A DNA stretch of 64,000 nt from Micromonospora musae (GCF_003626635.1 NZ_RAZT01000005.1:1-64000), one strand, 5' to 3'; positions 8,336-17,814 are shown, counted from the first letter of the stretch. Made by a program: numbers and translations. Notes: generated by a model from the letters alone, not told the origin.

Positions 8336-11173
8336 TCACTCCTCGGCGAGCAGCCGCGCGGCCGGCAGTCGACGTAGCAGGGCCGCCGGCAGGAGCGCCG
8401 CCAGGCCGCTCACGACGATGCCGGCGACCGCCGTGACACCGGCCACCAGCAGCAGACCGGCGGGGAGCGCGCCGATGAGGCCCACCGCGCCCAGCAGACC
8501 CAGCAGGGCCCCGCTGCCGGCGCCCAGCGCTCCGAGCGCGAGCGCCTCGTAGGCGATGAGCCGGGCGAGCGCCCCATCGGTCCAGCCGATCGCGCGGAGC
8601 GTGGCCAGCTCCGCAGCGCGGTCGCGGACCCCGAGGTAGATCACGTCGGCCACGGCGGCCGCGCCGAGCAGCATGGTCGCCGCCGCGGCGATCAGGTCCG
8701 CTCCGCGGACGTCGAGCGAGATCGCGTCCCCCAGCAGGCTGCCGACGACCGCGCCGCGGAAGGCGTACGAGACGGTGCCGACCAGGGTCAGCGCCGCGAC
8801 GCCGATGGCCAGGGCACCCGCACCGAGCAGGGTGCGCCCCGGCGTACGGGCGAGGTTGGTGAGGGCCAACTGGAACAGGGTGCGGGGCCGGGTACCACGG
8901 CCGACGGCGGCCACCGCGGGACGTAGCGCGGCGGCCGGATGCGCGCGACTGGCGCGCAGCGCCGGGGTCAGGCCGGCGACCAGCGCCAGCAGCAGCGCCA
9001 CCGGTACGGCGAGCAGCGCCCGCCACCAGCCGACGTCGATTCCGAGCGCGGCCGAGATCGGTGTCGCCAGGGCGACGGAGAGCAGCCCGGCGACGAGGCC
9101 GAGGGTGGCCACCTCGCCGAGGACGAGCAGGCTGATCCGCCGGGCCGACCAGCCGAGGCAGGCGAGCAGCGCCAGCTCGGACCTGCGGTCCCGGACCGCA
9201 GCGGTCACCGCGTTGCCCAGGAAGAGCGCGCACACGACCAGTACGAGCAGGAAGAGCAGCACGCTCTTGCGGTCGACGGCCTGCACGATGACGGACCCGA
9301 CCCCGAGGGCGGACCAGTTCTCGGTCAGCCGCAGCTCGGGACGGCCGAAGGAGCCGGCGGGCAGCTCGACGGTCTGCGGGGCGGGGGAGGAGCCGAGGGT
9401 GATGTCCACGTCCAGCCCGGTGGCCTCGGCGATCTGCTCGGCCACCAGACGGACCCGTTCCGCGGAGTGCTCGCTGTAACCGTCGACGTCCTCGACGCGT
9501 ACCCGGACGGCGCTGATCGGCGCGTCGCGCTGCGCCCGGGGCGCCCCCTCCAACAGCTTCGGCAGGGACTCCAGGTTGGTCAGCAGGAACGGGGGCGTGC
9601 TCAGGTAGCCGGCCGGGTTTCCGCCGGGGAACAACGGCTGATCGCCGAGGGCCGTCCGACTGGGCTCGTCCGCTCCCTCGGCCGTCGGCGGCTCGTACGT
9701 CTCCAACGGCACCCGGGACAGGTCGCCGAACCGGGTCAGCCGCTCGGGGTCGAAGACGCCGACGGGCTCCCATCCCGGCATCTTCCGCCCGCCGAGCCCA
9801 CGCGTCTCCAGCCTGTGCAGCGTGCGGAACGACGTGTCCGCCCCGAGCCAGGGCACGGGCATGTCGCGTTCGCGGGCCTCCCCGTACACGCCGGGATCGG
9901 GGTCGACTGCGCGGGCCCGCAGCGTGCCGTCGGGTAGCTCCTCGTAGCCGGGCGGGCCCGCCTGCAGCACCGACCGCAGCTCGCCGAAGCAGCAACTGCC
10001 ACTGTCCCGGAGCGCCTTCGCCAACTGCGCCTCCTGGGCGGCCGCGACGTCCAGCCGGACGGATCCGGCCGGGATCGCCTCGGCGGCCTCCAACGCTCTG
10101 CTCACCGCCGTCTCGGAGAGGCCGGCCACCCGATCGGGACGGAGCCGGGTGAAGGCCACCGAGATGTTGCCGTCGACGTACGGCCGGCTCGTCGCCAGCA
10201 CCGGGAACTGCCGGTTCTGTATCCCGGGCAGGTCCCTCGGCAGGTCGTCCGGGCGCAGTGCCCGGCCCTGCACCACGGCGCTGCTGAGCCCCACGAGCCG
10301 CTCCTCGGCCGGCGGATCGACGGCCGCGAGCAGGAACGGCACGTGCGCCGAGACGGGTACCGTCAGGCGGTCCCGCACGCGCGGGCGGAACGTTCCCGTC
10401 GGCACTTCTCCGTCGTACGCCATCTCCACGTCCGCGAACCGCCCGTCGGGGCGGAGCTGGAACGTCCAGAATCCGGTGTTCTCCAGCTCCGATCGCGAGC
10501 TGCCGGGCGCGCCGACGGGTTGGGGTATTCCGCAGATCGGCTCCGTACGGCCGTCGGGAAGGATCTCCAGGGCGCCTCCGGAGACCGCGCCGTCGCAGTG
10601 GGCGAGCGGATAGGACCTGCCGTTGGTGTGCGGGACGGGACCGGTGAGGGAATCTATCGGCCCGACCGGTTGGGCCACCGCGTTGCGGGTGACGTAGACG
10701 TAGAGCGGGCGGGCCGCCGCGCGGGACAGCCCGCGCTCGGCGCTGAAGGTCGGGTCGATGCGGATCACCTGGCGGTCGGCGTCACGGTCCACAGCGGCGG
10801 TGAGGTCGACCTCCACCGGCACCCACCGGATCGAGTGACCGAGCATCGCGATCGGCGCCGCGACCTCCACCCCGTCGACGGCGGCGACCTGCCGGTACTG
10901 CGCCGGGCTGATGCCGCCGAAGAGCCCGGAGAGGTAGTTGGGCTGCACCCGTCCCCGCGCCGCCTCCTGCGCGGTGCGGCTCCCCTTCGGCCGGACCAGG
11001 ACGTCGTACGCGGCCGCGCTGTCCCGTTCGACCGTGCCGATCACCTGGAGCCGGGACGCCGTGGTGGCGCCGGTGAGCACGATGAAGCCGGTGGTCGCCA
11101 CCAGCACTCCGGTCAGCAGGGCTATCGACCGTCCGGCTCGCCCGCGTAGCTGGCGCCAGATGAATCCGAGCAT
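8336..11173 (-). CDS. FtsX/MacB-like ABC transporter permease (first paralogue)
   Basis: A 945-residue membrane protein: one N-terminal helix (about residues 17-38), a large extracytoplasmic region (about 40-600) of MacB periplasmic-core type, then FtsX-like segments with helices around VLLFLLVLVVCALFLGNAV and two more bundles to the C-terminus. It is paralogous to the permease at 12057-14888; both begin with a basic stretch ending in GRAGRS. Together with the ATPase between them they probably form a LolD/MacB-like export or mechanotransmission complex. Transcribed away from padR; the last gene of the cluster, convergent with glmM. Substrate unknown. Confidence 0.88.
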   Translation of the reverse strand: MLGFIWRQLRGRAGRSIALLTGVLVATTGFIVLTGATTASRLQVIGTVERDSAAAYDVLVRPKGSRTAQEAARGRVQPNYLSGLFGGISPAQYRQVAAVDGVEVAAPIAMLGHSIRWVPVEVDLTAAVDRDADRQVIRIDPTFSAERGLSRAAARPLYVYVTRNAVAQPVGPIDSLTGPVPHTNGRSYPLAHCDGAVSGGALEILPDGRTEPICGIPQPVGAPGSSRSELENTGFWTFQLRPDGRFADVEMAYDGEVPTGTFRPRVRDRLTVPVSAHVPFLLAAVDPPAEERLVGLSSAVVQGRALRPDDLPRDLPGIQNRQFPVLATSRPYVDGNISVAFTRLRPDRVAGLSETAVSRALEAAEAIPAGSVRLDVAAAQEAQLAKALRDSGSCCFGELRSVLQAGPPGYEELPDGTLRARAVDPDPGVYGEARERDMPVPWLGADTSFRTLHRLETRGLGGRKMPGWEPVGVFDPERLTRFGDLSRVPLETYEPPTAEGADEPSRTALGDQPLFPGGNPAGYLSTPPFLLTNLESLPKLLEGAPRAQRDAPISAVRVRVEDVDGYSEHSAERVRLVAEQIAEATGLDVDITLGSSPAPQTVELPAGSFGRPELRLTENWSALGVGSVIVQAVDRKSVLLFLLVLVVCALFLGNAVTAAVRDRRSELALLACLGWSARRISLLVLGEVATLGLVAGLLSVALATPISAALGIDVGWWRALLAVPVALLLALVAGLTPALRASRAHPAAALRPAVAAVGRGTRPRTLFQLALTNLARTPGRTLLGAGALAIGVAALTLVGTVSYAFRGAVVGSLLGDAISLDVRGADLIAAAATMLLGAAAVADVIYLGVRDRAAELATLRAIGWTDGALARLIAYEALALGALGAGSGALLGLLGAVGLIGALPAGLLLVAGVTAVAGIVVSGLAALLPAALLRRLPAARLLAEE

Positions 11174-11235
11174 CGCGTCCCGCCTCTCCGTCAGGTCGCA
11201 GGTCCCGCTTCCGGGTTGGAGAGCCGCCCTGACGG

Positions 11236-11322
11236 GCCGCCCGCCGCCTCAGAGCCGCAGCCGAGCCGCCCGCCGCCTCAGAGCCGCAGCCGAGCCGCCC
11301 GCCGCCTCAGAGCCGCAGCCGG
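11236..11322 (-). repeat. Three tandem copies of a 29-bp unit spanning the ATPase stop codon
   Basis: The 29-bp unit is repeated at 11236-11264, 11265-11293 and 11294-11322, identical except for the last base of the third copy. The third copy contains the last codons (LRL) and the TGA of the ABC ATPase; the other two repeat that gene end downstream. Because 29 is not a multiple of three, the extra copies would not extend the frame and are non-coding. Confidence 0.95.
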
Positions 11323-12053
11323 GCGGCCCGGTCGAAGGTCTCCGCCGGCTCCTCTCCCTCGGTGAGGTCGAGGTCCTCGACCACCCGACCGTCGCCGAGC
11401 CGGATCAGCCGGTCGCAGCGGGCGGCGATGGCCCGCTCGTGGGTGGCGAGCACGATCGTCATGCCGTGCCGGTCGCGCAGGCCGAGCAGGAGGTCGAGGA
11501 TCTGCGCGCCGGTGGTCGAGTCGAGGTTGCCGGTGGGCTCGTCGGCGAGGAGCAGGCCGGGACCGCCCATCAGCGCGCGGGCGACGGCGACCCGCTGCTG
11601 CTGGCCGCCGGAGAGCTGTGCCGGCAGGGCCCGTTCCCGCTCGGCGAGGCCGACGGCGTCGAGCAGTTCCCGGGCCTGGGCCAGGTGGTCGGTACGACCG
11701 CGACGAGGCAGCACGGGCGCGAGCACGTTGTCCAGCACGGTGAGCGCGGGGAGCAGGTGGTAGCGCTGGAAGACGAAGCCCACCCGCTGCCGGTAACGCG
11801 CCAGACCTGCCCGGCGCAGGCCGCTGATCTCCACTCCGTCGACGGTGATGGTCCCCTCGTCGGGCTGCTCGATCGCGCCGATCAGGTGCAGCAGCGTCGA
11901 CTTGCCCGACCCGCTGGGCCCGGTCAGCGCCACCACCGAACCCGCCGCGATCGTCAACGAGACGTCGTCGACCGCCGTGATCTGCTCCGCCCCGCTGCCG
12001 AACCGCCGGGCCAGGCGCTCCACCGAGACGGTGCTGCCGGTCTGCTCGCTCAT
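11307..12053 (-). CDS. ABC transporter ATPase (LolD/MacB type)
   Basis: A 248-residue nucleotide-binding protein with every motif intact: Walker A GPSGSGKSTLL, Q-loop VFQRYH, signature LSGGQQQRVAVARA, Walker B LLLADEPTGNLDS and switch His in ATHE. The DEPTGNLD form is typical of the LolD/MacB/FtsE group that energises FtsX-like permeases. It lies 3 bases after permease 2 and before permease 1, so the three form one operon. Its 3' end is triplicated (11236-11322). Confidence 0.93.
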   Translation of the reverse strand: MSEQTGSTVSVERLARRFGSGAEQITAVDDVSLTIAAGSVVALTGPSGSGKSTLLHLIGAIEQPDEGTITVDGVEISGLRRAGLARYRQRVGFVFQRYHLLPALTVLDNVLAPVLPRRGRTDHLAQARELLDAVGLAERERALPAQLSGGQQQRVAVARALMGGPGLLLADEPTGNLDSTTGAQILDLLLGLRDRHGMTIVLATHERAIAARCDRLIRLGDGRVVEDLDLTEGEEPAETFDRAARLRL

Positions 12054-12056
12054 CGT

Positions 12057-14888
12057 CTACTCCTCTGCCAGTAGGCGCGCCGTACGCAGGCGGCGCAACA
12101 GGGTGGTGGGCACCAGGGCGGCGACGGTCGTCACCAGTACTCCGGCCATCGCGACCAGCGCCGCGACCAGGACCAGCGCGGCGGGGAGGTCGCCGACCAT
12201 CCAGGCCGCCCCGCCCAGCCCCACCGCCGCCCCGGTCACCGCGCCCGCGACGCCCAACGCCAGCCCCTCGTAGCCGATCAGCCGGGCGAGCGCAGCGTCG
12301 GTCCACCCGACCGCACGCAACGTGGCCAGTTCGGCGGCCCGGTCGCGGATGTTGAGGTAGAGCACGTCCGCCACCGCCGCGGCGCCGAGCAACACCGTGG
12401 CCGCAGCCGCCGCCGCGTCCGCACCGCGCACGCTCAGCGAGACCACGTCGCCGAGCAGGCTGCCGACGATCGCCCCGCGGAAGGCGTACGCGGCGGCGGC
12501 GACCAGCGTCAGCGCGGCCACCCCGATCGCCAGGGCACCGGCTCCCAGAAGCGTCCGTCCGGGGGTCCGGAGCAGATTGGCCAGGGCGAGGCCGGCGAGG
12601 GTGCGCGGGCGGCGTACCCAGCGAGCGCCCGCCACCACCGGGCGGAGCGCGCCGGCCGGGTGGGCGCGCGCCGCCCGCAGCGCCGGCACCACTCCCGCGG
12701 CCAGGGCGAGGAGCAGCGCCACGGGCACGGCCAGCGCGGCCCGCCACCAGTCCACGTCGATGCCGAGCGCGGTACCGATCGGCACCGCGAGGGCCAGCGA
12801 GAGCAGGCCCGCCGTGAGCCCGAGCACGGCGACCTCGCCGAGGATCAGTGCGCCGATCCGGCGGACCGGCCAGCCGAGACAGGCGAGCACCGCCAACTCC
12901 GGCCTGCGGTCCCGGACGGCGGCGCTGACCGCGTTGCCGAGGAACAGCGCGCAGACCACCAACACCAGGAAGAAGAGCACCACGCTCTTGCGGTCCACCG
13001 CCTGCGCGATGACCGACGCCACGCCGAGCGCCGACCAGTGCTCGGTCAACCGCAGCAGGGGCCGTCCGAACGATCCGGAGGGCAGTTCCACGATCTGCGG
13101 CGCGGGTGAGGAGCCGAGGGTGATGTCGACGTCCAGGCCGGTCGTCCTGGCGATCTGCTCGGCGATCAGCCGGACGCGTTCGGCGGAGCGTTCGTTGTAG
13201 CCCGACACGTCGGCGACCCGGACGCGGATGGCGCTGATCGGTGCCTCGACCTGCGGGACAGGGCCGCCCTTCAGGAGCGTCGGCACGCTGCCGAGGTTGG
13301 TGAGCAGCAGCGGAGGGGCGGCGAGGTAGCCGGCCGGGTTGCCACTCGGCTCCAGGGGCTGCCCGCCCAACGCGGCCCGGCTCTCGTCGTCGGCCCCTTG
13401 TGCCACCGGCGCCTGGTAGGTCTCCAGGGGCACCCTGCCGACGTCGCTGAACCCGGCCAACTTGCCCGGGTCGAAGACACCGACCGCGCGCCAGTAACGC
13501 TGGGGCGCGTTGCCGCCGTCGGGCAGCGGTAACCGGCGTACCGCTCGGGTGGGCTGGTCCTCGGAGAGCCAGGGCCGGGGGAGTGGACTGGCGGTGGTCT
13601 CGTCGCCGTAGGCCGTGGGTTCGGCGGGTGGCTGCGGGCGCGCGCGTAGTGTGCCGTCGGGCCGACGCTCGTACTGCACGTCACCGGACTGCACGATGGC
13701 CTGCAGCTGCCCGTAACAGCAGCCGGTCTCGGAGAGCCCTTCGGCGAGCTGCGCCCGATAGCCGGCGGCGACGTCGTACCGGTCCGATCCGGCCGCGATC
13801 CCGCTGGCGCGGCCCAGCGTGTGCTCCAGGTCGATGACCGACACGCCGGCCGGACTGACCCCGGGCAGCCGGGTGAGCCGGGCCGCCAGTGCCGCGTCGA
13901 AGAAGGGTCGACTGGTGACGAGCACCGGGGTGGCGAGGGTGACCGCGGTGCCGAGGCGCTTGACGTCGACCGTGTCGTGCGGGCCGACAACTCGTCCCTC
14001 GATCACGGCACCACCGAGGCCGACCAACCGCTCCTCGGCTGCCGGGTCCACTGCGGCGAGCAGGAACGGCACGGTCAGGTCGTACGCCATGCGCAGCCGG
14101 TCGGAGACGGCCGGTGACGGGCCGGACCCTCCGGTCACCAGCACGCCCGGCATGCTCTCGAAGCGGCCGTCCGGCAGCAGACGTACCGCGTCGACGGTCC
14201 ACTCCGCACGCTCGGAATAGGTGCTGGGGCTTCCCAGCAGGGCGAATCGCGGGTCGCAGACGGCAAGGCTGCGCCCGTTCGGCAGCACCTCACGGGGAAC
14301 GAGTCCGCAGCTCGCCTCCGCGGAGTACGAGCGGCCGTCGGAGTACGGGACCGCGTCGCTGTCGAACGGCGGGTCGAGCCGGGGATAGATCAGCGGGTGC
14401 TTGGTCACGTACACGTAGCGGGGCTTGCCGGGCGCGGTGGAGAGCCCGCGCTCGGCCACGAAGGTCGGATCGACCCGGATCACCTGCCGATCCAGTGACC
14501 GGTCGACGGCGTCGGTGAGGTCCAGTGGGGTCGGCACCAGGGTGGTCGAGTAGCCGAGCATCGCGATCGGCGCTGCCACGTCGATGCCGGGGACGGCCTT
14601 GACCTGCTCGTACTGCTGCGTCGTGATGCCGCCGAAGTGGCCGGAGAGGTAGTTCGGACGGACCAGTCCGCGCTCGGCCTCCAGGGGGGTGCGTGTCCCC
14701 TGAGGCCGGACGAGGATGTCGTAGGCGACGCGGGTGTTGCGCTCGACGGTGCCGGTGACGTCGAGACGGGAGGTGGTGGTGGCGCCCGTGAGCACCACGA
14801 ACCCGGTCGTCGCCACGAGCACGCCGACCATGAGCGCCACCGACCGTCCCGCACGGCCGCGAAGCTGACCCCAGATGAACCTGAGCAT
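12057..14888 (-). CDS. FtsX/MacB-like ABC transporter permease (second paralogue)
   Basis: A 943-residue paralogue of the 8336-11173 permease with the same plan: N-terminal helix, about 560-residue extracytoplasmic domain, then FtsX-like membrane bundles (VVLFFLVLVVCALFLGNAV and later). Shared stretches include VDITLGSSPAPQ and LACLGW. It is the first gene of the leftward operon and has a GGGGAGG site before the ATG. The 78-base divergent spacer to padR holds an operator-like palindrome, so PadR is the probable controller. Two different permeases with one ATPase suggest a heterodimer. Confidence 0.88.
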   Translation of the reverse strand: MLRFIWGQLRGRAGRSVALMVGVLVATTGFVVLTGATTTSRLDVTGTVERNTRVAYDILVRPQGTRTPLEAERGLVRPNYLSGHFGGITTQQYEQVKAVPGIDVAAPIAMLGYSTTLVPTPLDLTDAVDRSLDRQVIRVDPTFVAERGLSTAPGKPRYVYVTKHPLIYPRLDPPFDSDAVPYSDGRSYSAEASCGLVPREVLPNGRSLAVCDPRFALLGSPSTYSERAEWTVDAVRLLPDGRFESMPGVLVTGGSGPSPAVSDRLRMAYDLTVPFLLAAVDPAAEERLVGLGGAVIEGRVVGPHDTVDVKRLGTAVTLATPVLVTSRPFFDAALAARLTRLPGVSPAGVSVIDLEHTLGRASGIAAGSDRYDVAAGYRAQLAEGLSETGCCYGQLQAIVQSGDVQYERRPDGTLRARPQPPAEPTAYGDETTASPLPRPWLSEDQPTRAVRRLPLPDGGNAPQRYWRAVGVFDPGKLAGFSDVGRVPLETYQAPVAQGADDESRAALGGQPLEPSGNPAGYLAAPPLLLTNLGSVPTLLKGGPVPQVEAPISAIRVRVADVSGYNERSAERVRLIAEQIARTTGLDVDITLGSSPAPQIVELPSGSFGRPLLRLTEHWSALGVASVIAQAVDRKSVVLFFLVLVVCALFLGNAVSAAVRDRRPELAVLACLGWPVRRIGALILGEVAVLGLTAGLLSLALAVPIGTALGIDVDWWRAALAVPVALLLALAAGVVPALRAARAHPAGALRPVVAGARWVRRPRTLAGLALANLLRTPGRTLLGAGALAIGVAALTLVAAAAYAFRGAIVGSLLGDVVSLSVRGADAAAAAATVLLGAAAVADVLYLNIRDRAAELATLRAVGWTDAALARLIGYEGLALGVAGAVTGAAVGLGGAAWMVGDLPAALVLVAALVAMAGVLVTTVAALVPTTLLRRLRTARLLAEE

Positions 14889-14928
14889 GTTCGCGCCTCC
14901 CCGTTGTGCTGCCCATCACTCTGCGCGT

Positions 14929-14943
14929 TACATTGTCACAATG
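14929..14943. promoter_or_regulatory. PadR operator-like palindrome between padR and the ABC operon
   Basis: CATTGT-C-ACAATG (14931-14943) is a perfect 13-bp palindrome. It overlaps TACATT (14929-14934), a plausible -10 of padR. It is the only strong dyad in the spacer and lies where binding could control both divergent genes. Confidence 0.65.
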
Positions 14944-14966
14944 CAAGACCGGAATTGGAGGGGATG

Positions 14967-15569
14967 ATGGCGATCCAGCACGCTGTCCTGGCGTTGCTGG
15001 CCGGCGGGCCCAGCTACGGCTATGAGCTGAAGGGCGAGTTCGAGAACTCCGTCGGTCCACAGTGGGGCCCGTTGAACATCGGGCACCTCTACCAGATCCT
15101 CGACCGCTTGTCGCGGGACGCGTTGGTGGTCGCGCACCGTGAGGAGCAGCCCACCAAGCCGGACCGGGTGGTCTACGAGATAACCGACGCCGGGCGCGTC
15201 GAGCTGGACCGCTGGCTCGGCGAGCCGAGTCCGCGCAGCGGCGGGTTCCGGGACGACTTCTTCCTGAAGGTGACCGCCGCCGCCCGCTCCGGCGCCGCGC
15301 AGACCGTACGGACGGTCCTCGGCAGCCAGCGCGGGCACCTGCTGCGGGAGCTGCGCAACCTCGACGGTCTGCGGCGTACGGCCGGCGACCCGGTGGTCGG
15401 GTTGCTGCTCGCCGCCGCGTGTCGACACGTCGAGGCCGATCTCGCCTTCATCGACGACGCGGAGTCGGTGCTGCTCGCCGACGGCGGTTCGGTGCTCTCC
15501 ACGATGGCGGCGGCCCGTCCGGTGAAGCCCTCCGAGGAGGGGGCGGGCCCGACCCGGATCGCCGGGTGA
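14967..15569 (+). CDS. PadR family transcriptional regulator
   Basis: A 200-residue PadR regulator: winged helix (MAIQHAVLALLAGGPSYGYELKG... GHLYQILDRLSRDALV... YEITDAGRVELDRWL) and a C-terminal helical dimerisation part of the VirR-like long type. A second ATG lies one codon upstream (14964); the GGAGG at 14957-14961 is better spaced for 14967. Divergent from the FtsX-type ABC operon, with a palindrome between. PadR proteins usually repress a neighbouring transporter until a drug or other ligand binds, so this pair may answer envelope or antibiotic stress; that is inference. Confidence 0.9.
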   Translation: MAIQHAVLALLAGGPSYGYELKGEFENSVGPQWGPLNIGHLYQILDRLSRDALVVAHREEQPTKPDRVVYEITDAGRVELDRWLGEPSPRSGGFRDDFFLKVTAAARSGAAQTVRTVLGSQRGHLLRELRNLDGLRRTAGDPVVGLLLAAACRHVEADLAFIDDAESVLLADGGSVLSTMAAARPVKPSEEGAGPTRIAG

Positions 15570-15590
15570 CCCGGCCCGGCCGTCCGGAGG

Positions 15591-16784
15591 TCAGCCCGCG
15601 GCGAGTCGGCGCAGGCGGGTGACCGCCTCGGTCAGCACCTCGGGCCGTTTGCAGAAGGCGAAGCGGACCAGCCGCCGCCCGGCCTCGGCGTCGTCGTAGA
15701 AGACCTGGGTCGGCACCGCGACCACCCCGCACCGCTGCGGCAGCGAACGGCAGAACTCCACCCCGTCCCGGCCGCCGAGCGACGTGACGTCGGCGGTGAC
15801 GAAGTACGTGCCCTCCGGGGCGAGCACGTCGAAGCCGGCGTCGTTCAGGCCCTCGACCAGCTGGTCTCGCCGCGCCTGCAGCCCGGCCCGGAACCCGCTG
15901 AAGTACTCGTCCGGCAGGCCCAGCGCCACCGCCGCTGCAGGCTGCAGCGGCGCTGCGTTGACGAAGGTGAGGAACTGCTTCACCCGGAGCAGCGCGGAGA
16001 CCAGCCGCGCCGGTCCGCTCGCCCAGCCGATCTTCCACCCGGTGCAGGAGAACGTCTTGCCGGCGGAGGAGATCCGCAGGGTGCGTTCCCGCATACCCGG
16101 CAGCGTGGCGAGGGGCAGGTGCGGGGCGGAGGCGTCGGTGAAGACCAGGTGCTCGTAGACCTCGTCGGTCACCGCGTACGCGTCGTGCTCCTGGCACAGC
16201 TCGGCGACGAGCGCCAGCTCGGCCGGAGTGAAGACCTTCCCGGTCGGGTTGTGCGGCGAGTTCAGCAGCACCAGCCGGGTCCGCGGCCCGAACGCCGCGC
16301 GCAGCGCCTCCGGGTCGAAGGCGTACCGGCCATTGTCGACCGGGCGCAACGTCACCGGGCGGCGGACCGCGCCGGCCAGGGCGATGGAGGCGGCGTACGA
16401 GTCGTAGTACGGCTCGAAGCAGACCACCTCGTCGCCCGGCTCGCAGAGGGCGAGGATCGCGGCAGCGACCGCCTCGGTGGCGCCCGCCGTCACCACGACC
16501 TCGCCGTCCGGGTCGTACTCCAGCCCCCAGAACCGGCGCTGATGGGCCGCCACCGCCGCGCGCAGGGCGGGGATGCCCGGGCCCGGCGGGTACTGGTTCT
16601 GCCCGGATCGCAGCGCCTCGGCGGCGGCGGCGAGCATCTCCGGCGGGCCGTCGGTGTCCGGGAAGCCCTGGCCCAGGTTGACCGCGCCGGTGCGTACGGC
16701 GAGCGCGGACATCTCGGCGAAGATGGTCGTGCCGAACGGCCGCATCCGGGCCACCAGCGGATCGACATCGGCGGTCGTCGTCAC
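15591..16784 (-). CDS. PLP-dependent class I/II aminotransferase
   Basis: A 397-residue fold-type I aminotransferase. Motifs: GQGFPDTDGP near the N-terminus, NQYPPGPG, NSPHNPTGKV, DEVYEHLVF and the PLP lysine in SSAGKTFSCTGWKIGW. It resembles the actinobacterial proteins annotated as N-succinyldiaminopimelate or methionine/kynurenine-type aminotransferases (Rv0858c group), but substrate cannot be assigned. GTG 16784 is chosen because the longer frame to 16889 would run into the upstream gene, whose stop is at 16816. Convergent with padR. Confidence 0.88.
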   Translation of the reverse strand: MTTTADVDPLVARMRPFGTTIFAEMSALAVRTGAVNLGQGFPDTDGPPEMLAAAAEALRSGQNQYPPGPGIPALRAAVAAHQRRFWGLEYDPDGEVVVTAGATEAVAAAILALCEPGDEVVCFEPYYDSYAASIALAGAVRRPVTLRPVDNGRYAFDPEALRAAFGPRTRLVLLNSPHNPTGKVFTPAELALVAELCQEHDAYAVTDEVYEHLVFTDASAPHLPLATLPGMRERTLRISSAGKTFSCTGWKIGWASGPARLVSALLRVKQFLTFVNAAPLQPAAAVALGLPDEYFSGFRAGLQARRDQLVEGLNDAGFDVLAPEGTYFVTADVTSLGGRDGVEFCRSLPQRCGVVAVPTQVFYDDAEAGRRLVRFAFCKRPEVLTEAVTRLRRLAAG

Positions 16785-16815
16785 GCCCGCCAGCCTACGA
16801 CTTCCCGGCTCCGGC

Positions 16816-17637
16816 TCAACCGACCGCTCCACCGGAGCAGCTTGCCCGCGAGCCCGCGACACCCACCTTCTCGGTGATCGGGGCGCCACCGTCGACCCGG
16901 ACCGAGCAGGTGAGCGTGTCCCCGGTGCCGGCGATCCGGCTGGCCTGCAACACCACCTGGTCGCGATGATCGGTACGGATGCTCCTGCGCCAGGGCAACG
17001 ACCTCGCGTCCAACCAGACGGGGACGCCGTTCGCGTCGTAGTACAGGATGTCGGCCCGCCCGCGGCCGGTCACCTCGTAGACCACCGAGATCAGGCCGGG
17101 ACCGCCGGACGGGGTGGTGGCGGGGCTGGCCGAGGGGGTCGGCGCCGAGGTGGCGTCCGTGGCCGTGTCGCCGTCTTCGCCGTCCGTGGCCGTGTCGCCG
17201 TCCCCGCCGTCCGTGGCTGTGTCGCCGTCTTCGCCGTCCGTGGCCGTGTCGCCGTCCCCGCTCTCCGCCGACAGGTCGTCGGCGAACGGGTCGGCCTGGG
17301 CGTGGTCCGCGGGCGGGTCGGAGAGGCGCGCACCGAGTGCGACGCCGCCGACGAGCAGGAGCGCCCCGGCGAGGAGCGCGCCGACGAGCCGCCGGCCCCG
17401 CCGCGCGCGGGGCCGTGCGTCACCGGTGACCGGGTACGCGACGCCGCCGCCGAGATCGACGATCGGCACCGACGTCGCGTCGGCCGTCGGAGCGGGCGAA
17501 TGGAGTGGGGTGGCGAGCCAGAGATCCGGCCGCGCCGTGTTCTCCTCGGTCGATGCCGGATCGAGTGGCGCCCAGGGTTGGGGCTCGGGTGGCGGAGCGG
17601 GTGGCGACGGATCGGAGGGCGGCGGCCCGTCGGACAT
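16816..17637 (-). CDS. Orphan MmpS-like single-pass membrane protein
   Basis: A 273-residue protein: Pro-rich cytoplasmic start (about residues 1-70), one membrane helix (LVGALLAGALLLVGGVALGA), a linker with four 9-residue acidic/Thr repeats (DGEDGDTAT type) and a C-terminal beta domain of about 90 residues. That domain (VVYEVTGRGRADILYYDANG, SLPWRRSI, VLQASRIAGTGDTLTCSVRVDG, a second Cys near the end) fits the MmpS fold, with two Cys placed as for a disulfide. In mycobacteria MmpS proteins assist MmpL lipid exporters; no MmpL is encoded here. The assignment comes from motif recall. It lies 31 bases upstream of the aminotransferase in the same direction. Confidence 0.7.
   Translation of the reverse strand: MSDGPPPSDPSPPAPPPEPQPWAPLDPASTEENTARPDLWLATPLHSPAPTADATSVPIVDLGGGVAYPVTGDARPRARRGRRLVGALLAGALLLVGGVALGARLSDPPADHAQADPFADDLSAESGDGDTATDGEDGDTATDGGDGDTATDGEDGDTATDATSAPTPSASPATTPSGGPGLISVVYEVTGRGRADILYYDANGVPVWLDARSLPWRRSIRTDHRDQVVLQASRIAGTGDTLTCSVRVDGGAPITEKVGVAGSRASCSGGAVG
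17155..17262 (-). repeat. Four in-frame 27-bp tandem repeats in the MmpS-like gene
   Basis: Four 27-bp units (17155-17181, 17182-17208, 17209-17235, 17236-17262) encode the 9-residue linker repeats. Units alternate TCTTCG and TCCCCG, suggesting a 54-bp duplication on top of the 27-bp one. The count could vary without breaking the frame. Confidence 0.95.
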
Positions 17638-17814
17638 GGGTACTCCAGTTCGCGTGGGCGAGCGCGTCGGTCGGGGCCCGCCAGCCTACGGACCGCCCGA
17701 CCGCCCGGTGCGGCCCTCCCCGGCCCGGCTCGCCGGCGGCGGGGTGTCGACCGCGCTGGAGCCCCCGGCCTCCCGGCCTCCCGGCCCTCGGCTCCCGGCA
17801 ATCGGTCCCCGGTC

